NCBI GenBank assembly: GCA_023389535.1
Contig: JAEWEH010000326.1
Span: 1 to 5,213, forward strand
Length of the DNA stretch: 5,213 bases
Origin: Pseudomonadota bacterium
Lineage (GTDB): Bacteria > Pseudomonadota > Gammaproteobacteria > Burkholderiales > Burkholderiaceae_B
Direction of reading: 5' to 3'
This document shows, one piece after another, positions 1-5,213 of the stretch. Position 1 is the stretch's first letter. Every line of letters begins with the position of its first letter. The notes below the pieces were generated by a model. It made no database searches. It saw nothing but the letters and a program-made list of their open reading frames with translations, and was not told where the DNA came from. Made by a program: the position numbers and the translations under genes.

Positions 1-385
1 TATGATCCAGCAGGCGGATGTTATCGGCCTGGGCCGATGCGGCGCGGCCCAGCGCATCGCGCGGGTTGTTGCCCTGGATCAGCTTGCGCGCCTGATCGGC
101 GTAGCGTTTCGGTATCTGGCGCAAGGATTGGACGAATACGCTCTTTAGGTCATCCCAGCCTTCATAGCCCAAGGACTGGGCCAAGCGCACCAGGGTGGCG
201 GGCTGCACACCAGCCTGCGCCGCGATTTTGCGCATGGAATTGATGGGCACTTCGGCCGGGAAGTCCAGCAGATACTTGGCGCTGATCTGGAATTGCCGGG
301 TCATGGCCGGGAATTCGCTTTGCAGCCGGTCAGTCAGGGCGTCCATGCTGCGCGGCGCTGAAGGGGGCGTCTGGCTAGGGAGCAT
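1..385 (-). CDS. MurR/RpiR-family transcriptional regulator, N-terminal part (C-terminus beyond left edge)
   Basis: This gene reads leftward off the window, so only about 128 N-terminal residues are visible. They form the family's helix-turn-helix domain. An amphipathic start (LTDRLQSEFPAMTRQFQ) leads to the typical AKYLLDFP segment, then SMRKIAAQAGVQPATLVRLA (about residues 50-69) and GYEGWDDLKSVF, all characteristic of RpiR-type DNA-binding domains. Family members normally carry a C-terminal SIS domain that binds a phosphosugar or other small effector; that part lies outside the window. The start is uncertain. ATG at 385 adds a proline-rich leader (LPSQTPPSAPRS), while ATG at 346 begins directly at the first helix. 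Neither has a clear Shine-Dalgarno sequence. The gene is divergent from the aminotransferase at 491, the usual arrangement for a local regulator, so control of that gene and of itself is inferred. The effector is unknown. Confidence 0.88.
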   Translation of the reverse strand, partial: MLPSQTPPSAPRSMDALTDRLQSEFPAMTRQFQISAKYLLDFPAEVPINSMRKIAAQAGVQPATLVRLAQSLGYEGWDDLKSVFVQSLRQIPKRYADQARKLIQGNNPRDALGRAASAQADNIRLLDH

Positions 386-421
386 ACGGGGCGGCCGGTG
401 CGGGAAGCGCACGTGGCAGTA

Positions 422-449
422 TTGATTTATCTGTTGAATAATATATCAT
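422..449 (+). promoter_or_regulatory. Putative promoter of the aminotransferase gene
   Basis: A TTGATT hexamer at 422-427 and a TATCAT hexamer at 444-449 are 16 bp apart. They match the sigma-70 consensus at 4/6 and 5/6 positions. They sit in an AT-rich island (about 27 % GC over 421-480) inside GC-rich DNA, and would start transcription some 35 nt before the ATG at 491. On the opposite strand, TATATT (complement of 440-445) and TTCAAC (complement of 463-468) with a 17-bp spacer could drive the divergent regulator, so the two promoters would overlap. This is read by eye only; no start site is known. Confidence 0.4.
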
Positions 450-473
450 ACGAGAAACACTTGTTGAATATTC
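432..473. promoter_or_regulatory. Candidate operator: direct repeat TGTTGAATA x2 with GAATATTC palindrome
   Basis: The nonamer TGTTGAATA occurs at 432-440 and again at 462-470, exactly 30 bp apart, close to three helical turns. The second copy continues into the perfect 8-bp palindrome GAATATTC at 466-473. Both copies overlap the putative promoter elements of the divergent gene pair. A dimeric or tetrameric helix-turn-helix regulator could use such an array, and the MurR/RpiR protein encoded next door is the obvious candidate. That assignment is inference. Confidence 0.4.
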
Positions 474-490
474 CACTACAGGCCTGTGCC

Positions 491-1816
491 ATGACACACG
501 TATTCCACCGCAACCCTCAACATCAACTTCCCGTTGCCGTACGGGGCGAAGGCATACGCCTGTACGATCAAGGCGGCAAAGCATATATCGACGCATCCGG
601 CGGGGCGGCGGTGTCCTGCCTGGGCCATGGCCACCCCGATGTCATTCAGGCCACCAAGGATCAGCTGGATCAAATCGCCTATGCGCACTCGTCGTTTTTT
701 ACCACGAAGGCGGCCGAAGACCTGGCCGGCTTCCTGCAGCAGCGTTCTCCGGGCGACCTGAACCATGTTTACTTTGTATCCGGCGGTTCAGAAGCGGTCG
801 AAGCGGCGCTGAAGCTGGCGCGCCAGTATTTTGTAGAGACCGGCCAGCCCAGCCGCCGCCATTTCATCGCGCGGCGCCAAAGCTATCATGGCAATACGCT
901 GGGTGCACTGGCAATAGGCGGCAACGCCTGGCGGCGCGAGCCCTTCCTGCCCTTGCTGGTGCCCGCGCACCATGTGTCGCCATGCTACGCCTACCGCGAC
1001 CAGCGCGCGGACGAAACGCAAGAACAATACGCCGAGCGCCTGGCGCAGGAACTGGACCAGAAAATCCGTGAACTCGGCCCGGAGACTGTGGCGGCCTTTG
1101 TCGCCGAAACGGTGGTCGGCGCTACTGCGGGCGCTCTGGCCCCCGTCAATACGTATCTGCAGCGCATCCGCGAAGTCTGCGACCGCCATGGTGTGCTGCT
1201 GATCCTGGACGAAGTCATGTCCGGCATGGGGCGCACCGGGCATCTGTTCGCCTGCGCGGAATACGGTGTGGCGCCCGACATCATGGCCATTGCGAAAGGC
1301 CTGGGGGCCGGGTATCAGCCCATAGGCGCGATGATCGCCAGCAGCAAGGTCTACGATGCCATCGTGCAAGGCAGCGGCTTCTTCCAGCACGGCCATACCT
1401 ATATGGGCCATGCCACGGCGTGCGCGGCGGCTTTGGCGGTGCAGCAAGTCATCGAGCGCGACGGCCTGCTGAATAACGTGCTGGAACGCGGCGAGCAATT
1501 GCGTGCCGAACTGCGCGACGCGCTGGGTTCACACCCCAACCTGGGTGACATCCGCGGGCGCGGCCTGTTCGTGGGCGTGGAATTCGTGCAAGACAAGGCC
1601 ACCAAGGCGACGCTGGACCCGGCGGCCAAAACGCATGCCAAACTGAAGAAGCAAGCCATGCAGAACGGGCTGATGATGTACCCTATGGGCGGCACGGTGG
1701 ATGGCGTGCACGGCGATCACGTATTGCTGGCGCCGCCTTTCATATGCTCGCCGGCCGACATCAGCGACATTGTCGCGCGCTTCACCCAGACGGTAAGGCA
1801 AGTGCTGCCGGCATGA
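491..1816 (+). CDS. Class III PLP-dependent aminotransferase (aspartate aminotransferase family protein)
   Basis: This complete 441-residue protein has the fold-type I, class III aminotransferase signature. SGGSEAVEAALKLAR (97-111) is the phosphate-binding region. SYHGNT (131-136) matches the conserved YHG segment that stacks on the cofactor. E206 lies in AFVAETVVG. D240 in LILDEVMSGMGRTG should bind the pyridine nitrogen, and K269 in AIAKGLGAGY is the Schiff-base lysine. GHTYMGHATACAAALAV (301-317) and RGRGLFVGVEF (355-365) are also family-typical. Such enzymes transfer an amino group, often from an omega-amino acid or diamine, to an oxo acid in the cytoplasm; the substrate cannot be read from the sequence. 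ATG 491 is chosen because the protein aligns from there and a weak ACAGG lies 8 nt upstream. A GTG at 398 in frame would only translate the AT-rich control region. The gene is divergent from the MurR/RpiR regulator, which probably controls it. Confidence 0.93.
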   Translation: MTHVFHRNPQHQLPVAVRGEGIRLYDQGGKAYIDASGGAAVSCLGHGHPDVIQATKDQLDQIAYAHSSFFTTKAAEDLAGFLQQRSPGDLNHVYFVSGGSEAVEAALKLARQYFVETGQPSRRHFIARRQSYHGNTLGALAIGGNAWRREPFLPLLVPAHHVSPCYAYRDQRADETQEQYAERLAQELDQKIRELGPETVAAFVAETVVGATAGALAPVNTYLQRIREVCDRHGVLLILDEVMSGMGRTGHLFACAEYGVAPDIMAIAKGLGAGYQPIGAMIASSKVYDAIVQGSGFFQHGHTYMGHATACAAALAVQQVIERDGLLNNVLERGEQLRAELRDALGSHPNLGDIRGRGLFVGVEFVQDKATKATLDPAAKTHAKLKKQAMQNGLMMYPMGGTVDGVHGDHVLLAPPFICSPADISDIVARFTQTVRQVLPA

Positions 1817-1850
1817 TGGTTATATAAATGGCGCGACACTGGCTTCAACC

Positions 1851-1873
1851 CTAAAAGGGGCATGCCCCTTTAG
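1851..1873. terminator. Palindromic hairpin after the aminotransferase gene, possible terminator
   Basis: The segment 1854-1871 (AAAGGGGCATGCCCCTTT) is a perfect 18-bp palindrome. The arms extend to CTAAAAGGGG and CCCCTTTAG with one bulged A. As RNA it gives a stem of seven or more pairs with a CATG loop, 35 nt past the aminotransferase stop. The only U residues following the GC stem are the three that belong to the stem, so it is a poor classical intrinsic terminator. It could instead stabilise the 3' end or be a protein-binding site. Confidence 0.45.
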
Positions 1874-1894
1874 CGTTAACCGTTCTCTTAGGCC

Positions 1895-1922
1895 GCGGCG
1901 CGCTTGCGCGAGCCGGCGCCGC
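1895..1922. other. GC-rich inverted repeat upstream of the CMD-fold gene
   Basis: GCGGCGC at 1895-1901 is repeated inverted as GCGCCGC at 1916-1922, with a 14-nt loop. The loop region holds a competing small hairpin, CGCGC-TT-GCGCG (1899-1910). The structure ends about 15 nt before the ribosome binding site of the gene at 1950 and might affect its leader. GC-rich DNA produces such repeats by chance, so functional support is weak. Confidence 0.25.
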
Positions 1923-1937
1923 TTCATACATTCATAC

Positions 1938-1943
1938 GAAGGA
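1938..1943 (+). promoter_or_regulatory. Ribosome binding site GAAGGA of the CMD-fold gene
   Basis: GAAGGA lies 6 nt before ATG 1950. The spacing favours this ATG over the overlapping in-frame TTG at 1947. Confidence 0.75.
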
Positions 1944-1949
1944 TTATTG

Positions 1950-2480
1950 ATGGCCCGTTTACCGTATGCCGACCTGACGCACCCCGAAGTCAGCCCCTTG
2001 GTGGAACAGATTGTGGCGGAACGCGGCAGCGTTCTGCATCTTTATCAGATGCTGCTGCAAAGCCCACCTATCGCACAAGGCTGGCTTAATCACTTGACCG
2101 GCATACGCCATAAGAACTCGCTGCCGGGCGACGTGCGGGAAATGGTCATCATGCGCATTGCATTGATCAACGGCGCGCCCTACGAAGCCGAACAGCATGC
2201 GCCGATTGCCTTGAAAGAAGGCATGTCGCAGGCGCAGCTGGACAACCTGGGCGACTGGGAAGGCTCCACGCTTTTCAGCGACAGGGACCGCGCGGTGCTG
2301 GCGTATACCGACGCCATGACGCGGCATGTGCAAGTGCCTGACGCGGTCTTCGATGCGCTGCGCCCCTTTTTCCAGGCCCGGCAGCTAGTGGAGCTGACCG
2401 CCACCATCGCCACCTACAACATGGTGTCGCGCTTCCTGGAAACCCTGCAGATACACGCTGACGACGAGCGCAAGCTGTAG
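1950..2480 (+). CDS. Carboxymuconolactone decarboxylase (CMD) family protein, cysteine-free
   Basis: This 176-residue, mostly helical protein looks like a CMD/AhpD-fold protein. The core segment DVREMVIMRIALINGAPYEAEQHAPIALKEGMS (about 61-93) matches the family pattern in which a helix with E64 and R69 is followed by a Tyr-Glu-x-x-x-His motif (Y78, E79, H83). SDRDRAVLAYTDAMTR (110-125) and the C-terminal helix ELTATIATYNMVSRFLETL (148-166) are also typical. AhpD-type members use a CxxC pair as a peroxidase or disulfide centre; here there is no cysteine at all. Thiol chemistry can therefore be excluded, and a PcaC-like lactone/decarboxylase or other non-redox role is more likely. The ribosome binding site GAAGGA supports the start at 1950. 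The gene is codirectional with the aminotransferase but separated by 133 bp including a hairpin, so a shared operon is doubtful. The substrate is unknown. Confidence 0.85.
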   Translation: MARLPYADLTHPEVSPLVEQIVAERGSVLHLYQMLLQSPPIAQGWLNHLTGIRHKNSLPGDVREMVIMRIALINGAPYEAEQHAPIALKEGMSQAQLDNLGDWEGSTLFSDRDRAVLAYTDAMTRHVQVPDAVFDALRPFFQARQLVELTATIATYNMVSRFLETLQIHADDERKL

Positions 2481-2502
2481 CAGCCGAGTCAGCCAATCGG
2501 GG

Positions 2503-3060
2503 TCAGGCCGGATCGCGCTGCCAGAGTACGTCGGGTTCGCCTGCGGCGCGGTTCAGGGCGCGAGCCAGCACGAAGCACAGGTCCGACAAGCGGTTCAGAT
2601 ATTGCCTGACCGGATCGCTGACGGCGTTGCAGGCGTCGCTATTGGCCAGCGCCACCACGGAACGTTCGGCCCTGCGGCAGATGGTGCGCGCCATATGGGC
2701 AAGCGCCGCAGCGCGCGTGCCGCCCGGAAGAATGAATTCCTGCAGTTTACCCAGGCGGGCATTGTGCTGCGCCAGGGCAGCATCCAGCGCCAGCACATGT
2801 TCTTCTTTCAACGCCGTATGCCCCGGTATGCAAAGCTCGGCGCCCATGTCGAACAGATCGTGCTGTATGCGCGACAGCAGGGCATCGATGGCAGCGGGCA
2901 GTTGTTCCGTACGCAACAGGCCGATGGCGCTATTCAGTTCGTCGACATCCCCCAGCGCGGCAATGCGCGGCGCGTCCTTGGCGATGCGGCTGCCGTCGCC
3001 CAGGCCGGTGGTGCCTTGGTCGCCCCCCCGGGTGGTGATCACAGATAACCGTGTGGCCAT
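2503..3060 (-). CDS. pduO: Cob(I)alamin / cob(I)yrinic acid a,c-diamide adenosyltransferase, PduO type
   Basis: This complete 185-residue protein transfers the 5'-deoxyadenosyl group of ATP to the cobalt of a reduced corrinoid to make adenosylcobalamin. The PduO/MMAB-type motifs appear in order: the ATP-binding N-terminus TTRGGDQGTTGLGDGSR (9-25), GDVDELNSAIG (37-47), FILPGG (109-114), ICRRAERSVV (127-136), and YLNRLSDLCFVLAR (154-167). The last holds the Arg-Leu-Ser-Asp stretch and the Phe region that help form the four-coordinate corrinoid. The length fits stand-alone family members. ATG at 3060 follows a strong AAGGAAG (complement of 3067-3073) after 6 nt. A TAAAAT -10-like element (complement of 3116-3121) lies upstream without a good -35. 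No cobalamin riboswitch, other cobalamin gene or B12-dependent enzyme is visible in the window, so it probably serves salvage for an enzyme encoded elsewhere, such as methylmalonyl-CoA mutase. It converges on the CMD-fold gene with a 22-bp gap. Confidence 0.95.
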   Translation of the reverse strand: MATRLSVITTRGGDQGTTGLGDGSRIAKDAPRIAALGDVDELNSAIGLLRTEQLPAAIDALLSRIQHDLFDMGAELCIPGHTALKEEHVLALDAALAQHNARLGKLQEFILPGGTRAAALAHMARTICRRAERSVVALANSDACNAVSDPVRQYLNRLSDLCFVLARALNRAAGEPDVLWQRDPA

Positions 3061-3066
3061 GGCTTG

Positions 3067-3073
3067 CTTCCTT
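3067..3073 (-). promoter_or_regulatory. Ribosome binding site AAGGAAG of the adenosyltransferase gene
   Basis: On the minus strand AAGGAAG stands 6 nt before the ATG at 3060, which fixes that start. Confidence 0.75.
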
Positions 3074-3167
3074 GTGGCGGTAAGATTCGGTTGCGGCCGC
3101 AGGCCGGCTAGCCTGATTTTAGCGTTATGCTGGTAGCGTGCATTAATACAAATGCCCGTATCATACG

Positions 3168-3173
3168 AAGGAG
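3168..3173 (+). promoter_or_regulatory. Ribosome binding site AAGGAG of the CusF-like gene
   Basis: AAGGAG lies 8 nt before ATG 3182, near consensus in sequence and spacing, and confirms the start used for the signal peptide. Confidence 0.8.
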
Positions 3174-3181
3174 TTTAGCGC

Positions 3182-3484
3182 ATGCCTTACAACGACAGAC
3201 CATTGCTGCAGGCCCTGGCGGCCGCGCTGGCATTGACTTCGTTCTATTCGACCGCAGCGTTGGCACAAGAGGCCACAGGGTCCGGCGAAGTACGCCGCGT
3301 GGATGTCGCAGCCGGCAAGATCACCATCAAGCATGGGGCTATCGCCGACCTGCAATTACCTGCCATGACATTGGTTTATCGCGTCGACCCCGCGTTGCTG
3401 CAAGACATCAAGCCCGGCGATACGGTCAAGTTCACTGCCAAGCGCGAGGGCGGGCAGTACGTGATCACCCAGATATCGAAGTAG
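3182..3484 (+). CDS. Periplasmic CusF-family (copper-binding) small protein, with altered metal site
   Basis: This 100-residue protein starts with a signal peptide: a short polar and Arg-containing head, a hydrophobic core LLQALAAALALTSF (8-21), and a likely signal peptidase I site ALA|QE after residue 28. The mature part of about 72 residues fits the single small beta-barrel of CusF: GEVRRVDVAAGKITIKHGAI (35-54), LPAMTLVYRVDP (59-70), IKPGDTVKFTAKREGGQYVITQI (76-98). E. coli CusF carries Cu(I)/Ag(I) to the CusCBA efflux pump and binds it with His36, Met47, Met49 and a Trp44 cap. By alignment, His51 and Met62 are kept, but the Trp position is Leu59 and the second Met is Leu64. Copper binding may thus be weak or changed. 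No cusA, cusB, cusC or copper regulator is nearby in the window. The ribosome binding site AAGGAG supports the start. The stop is only 9 bp from that of hslU on the other strand. Confidence 0.85.
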   Translation: MPYNDRPLLQALAAALALTSFYSTAALAQEATGSGEVRRVDVAAGKITIKHGAIADLQLPAMTLVYRVDPALLQDIKPGDTVKFTAKREGGQYVITQISK

Positions 3485-3493
3485 CGTCCGGCT

Positions 3494-4825
3494 TTACAGT
3501 ACGTAGCGCGCCAGGTCCTGGCTGCTGGCTGCTTCCTCGAGCTTGGAATCCACATAGCCCGCGTCGATGGTCACGGTGTGGGCCCCCGCCGATGTGGCGT
3601 CGAAGGAAAGGTCTTCCAGCAGTTTTTCCATCACCGTGTACAGACGGCGGGCGCCGATGTTTTCGGTGCGCTCATTCACGTCGTAGGCGATTTCAGCCAA
3701 GCGGCGTATGCCTTCCTGCGTGAAGTCCAGGGTGACGTCTTCCGTGCCCAGCAGGGCTTTGTACTGCTTGGTCAGCGAGGCGTCTGTTTCCGACAATATG
3801 CGTACGAAGTCATCCGCGGTCAGCGAGTCCAGCTCGACCCGGATCGGGAAACGCCCTTGCAATTCGGGTATCAGGTCGGACGGCCGCGACAGGTGGAATG
3901 CGCCCGATGCGATGAACAGGATGTGATCGGTACGTACGACACCGTACTTGGTATTGACGGTGGTGCCTTCCACCAGCGGCAGCAAGTCGCGTTGCACGCC
4001 TTGGCGCGACACGTCGCCGCCGGAATGCTCTTGCCGGGTCGCGATTTTATCGATCTCGTCCAGGAACACGATGCCATTCTGCTCCGCGTTCGCCACCGCG
4101 GTGGTACGCAGTTCTTCTTCGTTCACGCGGCGGGCGGCTTCTTCTTCGACCAGCAGCTTGAACGCTTCCTTGACCGGCATCTTGCGGGTCTTTTTCTTGT
4201 CGCGGCCCAAGCCGGCGAACATGCCCCGCAGCTGCTCGGTCATTTCTTCCATGCCGGGCGGCGCCATGATTTCCATTTGCGGCACCGGCTGGGCGACTTC
4301 GATCTCGATTTCCATGTCGTCCAGCGTGTGCTCGCGCAAGCGCTTGCGGAAAGTCTGGCGCGCGGTGTTGTCCTCGCGTTGAGGCTCGCCATGGGCATTG
4401 CGGCTGGGCGGCACCAGCACGTCCAGGATACGGTCTTCGGCGGCGTCTTCGGCCTGCGTGCGTACGCGGCGCATTTCGACGTCGCGGGTCTGCTTGACCG
4501 AGATTTCGACCAGGTCGCGAACGATGGTATCCACGTCGCGGCCCACATAGCCGACTTCGGTGAATTTGGTGGCTTCGATCTTGATGAAGGGGGCATTGGC
4601 CAGTTTGGCCAGGCGCCGGGCGATTTCAGTCTTGCCCACGCCGGTCGGTCCTATCATCAGGATGTTCTTGGGGACGATTTCATTGCGCAGGGGCTCGGGC
4701 ACCTGCTGGCGGCGCCAACGGTTGCGCAGGGCCACGGCCACAGAGCGTTTGGCACGGTGCTGCCCGACAATGTTCTTGTCGAGCTCGGAGACGATTTCCC
4801 CGGGAGTCATGTTGGTAGCGGACAT
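3494..4825 (-). CDS. hslU: ATP-dependent protease ATPase subunit HslU (ClpY)
   Basis: HslU is the AAA+ unfoldase hexamer that feeds substrates to the HslV peptidase in the cytoplasm. The 443 residues equal the E. coli length. Visible motifs: Walker A GPTGVGKT (59-66), pore loop GYVGRD (92-97), a charged I domain with acidic and Met-rich stretches (about 110-240), Walker B IVFLDEID (252-259), sensor-1 region FIASGAFH (304-311), arginine finger R325 in ELQGRFPIR, and sensor 2 in [18 protein letters not shown] (389-406). The C-terminal tail DLARYVL matches the peptide that docks into HslV pockets. The start at 4825 ([16 protein letters not shown]) is chosen because it gives the standard N-terminus. 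A longer in-frame reading from 4897 would run back into hslV and add 24 unrelated residues. The Shine-Dalgarno is weak (GAAAG, 6 nt upstream), so translation may depend partly on coupling to hslV, which ends 29 bp before it. Confidence 0.98.
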   Translation of the reverse strand: MSATNMTPGEIVSELDKNIVGQHRAKRSVAVALRNRWRRQQVPEPLRNEIVPKNILMIGPTGVGKTEIARRLAKLANAPFIKIEATKFTEVGYVGRDVDTIVRDLVEISVKQTRDVEMRRVRTQAEDAAEDRILDVLVPPSRNAHGEPQREDNTARQTFRKRLREHTLDDMEIEIEVAQPVPQMEIMAPPGMEEMTEQLRGMFAGLGRDKKKTRKMPVKEAFKLLVEEEAARRVNEEELRTTAVANAEQNGIVFLDEIDKIATRQEHSGGDVSRQGVQRDLLPLVEGTTVNTKYGVVRTDHILFIASGAFHLSRPSDLIPELQGRFPIRVELDSLTADDFVRILSETDASLTKQYKALLGTEDVTLDFTQEGIRRLAEIAYDVNERTENIGARRLYTVMEKLLEDLSFDATSAGAHTVTIDAGYVDSKLEEAASSQDLARYVL

Positions 4826-4854
4826 AATGGCTTTCAGTATTGTGCGCGTTGCAT

Positions 4855-5213
4855 TCAGAGCGTTTCGACGATGTGGTTCTGGTTGGTGTAGATGCACAGG
4901 TCGCCTGCGATCTCCAGCGACTTCTTCACAATCTCGGCGGGCGCCATGTCAGTGTTCTGCAAAAGGGCCAGCGCGGCGGATTGCGCGTAGGCGCCGCCCG
5001 AACCAATGGCGGCCAGGCCATGTTCCGGTTCCAGGACGTCGCCATTGCCGGTCAGTACCAGTGTGTGTTCTTTGTCGGCGACGATCAACATGGCTTCGAG
5101 CCGGCGCAATACACGGTCGGTGCGCCAGTCTTTGGTCAGCTCGACGGCGGCGCGCATCAGGTTGCCCTGGTGTTTTTCCAGTTTGGCTTCGAAACGTTCT
5201 TGCAGGGTGAAGG
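4855..5213 (-). CDS. hslV: ATP-dependent protease peptidase subunit HslV (ClpQ), N-terminus beyond right edge
   Basis: HslV is the proteasome-like threonine peptidase of the HslUV complex. The visible 118 C-terminal residues start in [18 protein letters not shown] and continue with [32 protein letters not shown], the highly conserved [17 protein letters not shown], and [19 protein letters not shown]. By comparison with E. coli HslV, roughly 55 or more N-terminal residues are missing, including the catalytic Thr that follows the initiator Met. The promoter, which in many proteobacteria is heat-shock (sigma-32) controlled, would also lie outside. hslV precedes hslU by 29 bp on the same strand, the standard operon order. 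An ATG at 5157 inside the reading frame is an internal Met, not the start. Nothing looks degraded. Confidence 0.97.
   Translation of the reverse strand, partial: FTLQERFEAKLEKHQGNLMRAAVELTKDWRTDRVLRRLEAMLIVADKEHTLVLTGNGDVLEPEHGLAAIGSGGAYAQSAALALLQNTDMAPAEIVKKSLEIAGDLCIYTNQNHIVETL

Noticed and set aside
398..490. GTG start at 398 as an N-terminal extension of the aminotransferase
   Set aside because: The extra 31 residues would translate the AT-rich promoter/operator region and have no family counterpart. ATG 491 starts where class III homologues normally begin.
788..1498. 236-codon minus-strand open frame inside the aminotransferase gene
   Set aside because: It is antisense to a region with conserved class III aminotransferase motifs, and its own product shows no recognisable domain.
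2602..3136. Plus-strand open frames opposite the adenosyltransferase (2602-3048 and 2627-3136)
   Set aside because: They are shadows of the well-supported PduO-type gene, with no motifs of their own.
3061..3181. Cobalamin riboswitch upstream of the adenosyltransferase
   Set aside because: The gap is only 121 bp, too short for a complete cobalamin riboswitch, and no B12-box-like sequence was seen. The NotI-type palindrome TGCGGCCGCA at 3092-3101 looks like chance in GC-rich DNA.
3127..3723. 198-codon plus-strand frame spanning the CusF-like gene and the end of hslU
   Set aside because: It reads the CusF-like gene in another frame and then runs antisense into hslU. Its Arg/Pro-rich product is typical of an out-of-frame GC-rich reading.
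3578..4891. 437-codon open frame on the plus strand covering nearly all of hslU
   Set aside because: It is the antisense shadow of hslU. Its translation is rich in His, Phe, Gln and Asp with no domain pattern, and the minus-strand protein is an unmistakable full-length HslU. High GC with strong codon bias keeps the opposite frame open.
1..5213. Defence system, mobile element, or new multi-gene system
   Set aside because: There is no transposase, integrase, toxin-antitoxin pair, nuclease, repeat array or terminal inverted repeats. All genes fit known families and the base composition is even except for the short AT-rich control region.

Overview
The window is a GC-rich chromosomal stretch with ordinary housekeeping and metabolic genes. 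The gene content (hslVU, a PduO-type corrinoid adenosyltransferase, a CusF-family periplasmic protein, and a MurR/RpiR regulator divergent from a class III aminotransferase) and the protein sequences suggest a betaproteobacterium, most likely of the Alcaligenaceae (Bordetella, Achromobacter, Pusillimonas and relatives). That placement is an impression from protein similarity, not a search result. I see no mobile element, tRNA, rRNA, CRISPR array or phage gene.

Layout. On the left, the N-terminal part of a MurR/RpiR-family regulator reads leftward off the window edge (1-385, minus). It is divergent from a complete class III PLP-dependent aminotransferase (491-1816, plus). The roughly 100-bp gap between them is strikingly AT-rich. 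It carries a 9-bp direct repeat spaced 30 bp, an 8-bp palindrome and plausible face-to-face promoters, so local control of the aminotransferase by the regulator is a reasonable inference. A 133-bp gap with a palindromic hairpin follows, then a carboxymuconolactone decarboxylase-fold protein without cysteines (1950-2480, plus). This gene converges with the cob(I)alamin adenosyltransferase (2503-3060, minus). The adenosyltransferase is divergent, across a 121-bp gap, from a small exported CusF-family protein (3182-3484, plus). The small gene converges, with only 9 bp between stop codons, on hslU (3494-4825, minus). hslU lies 29 bp downstream of hslV, which enters from the right edge and lacks its N-terminus here (4855-5213, minus).

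How the genes relate. HslV and HslU form one ATP-dependent protease and are clearly one operon. The regulator and aminotransferase probably form a small catabolic or amino-acid regulatory unit. The other three genes (CMD-fold protein, adenosyltransferase, CusF-like protein) look like independent single-gene units placed side by side, with no pathway link visible here.

I find no convincing undescribed system. The points most worth a second look are the operator-like structure in the regulator/aminotransferase gap, the CusF-family protein that lacks two of the copper-site residues of E. coli CusF, and the very tight convergent end between that gene and hslU. Every intergenic gap is shorter than 150 bp, so no long stretch lacks a gene.
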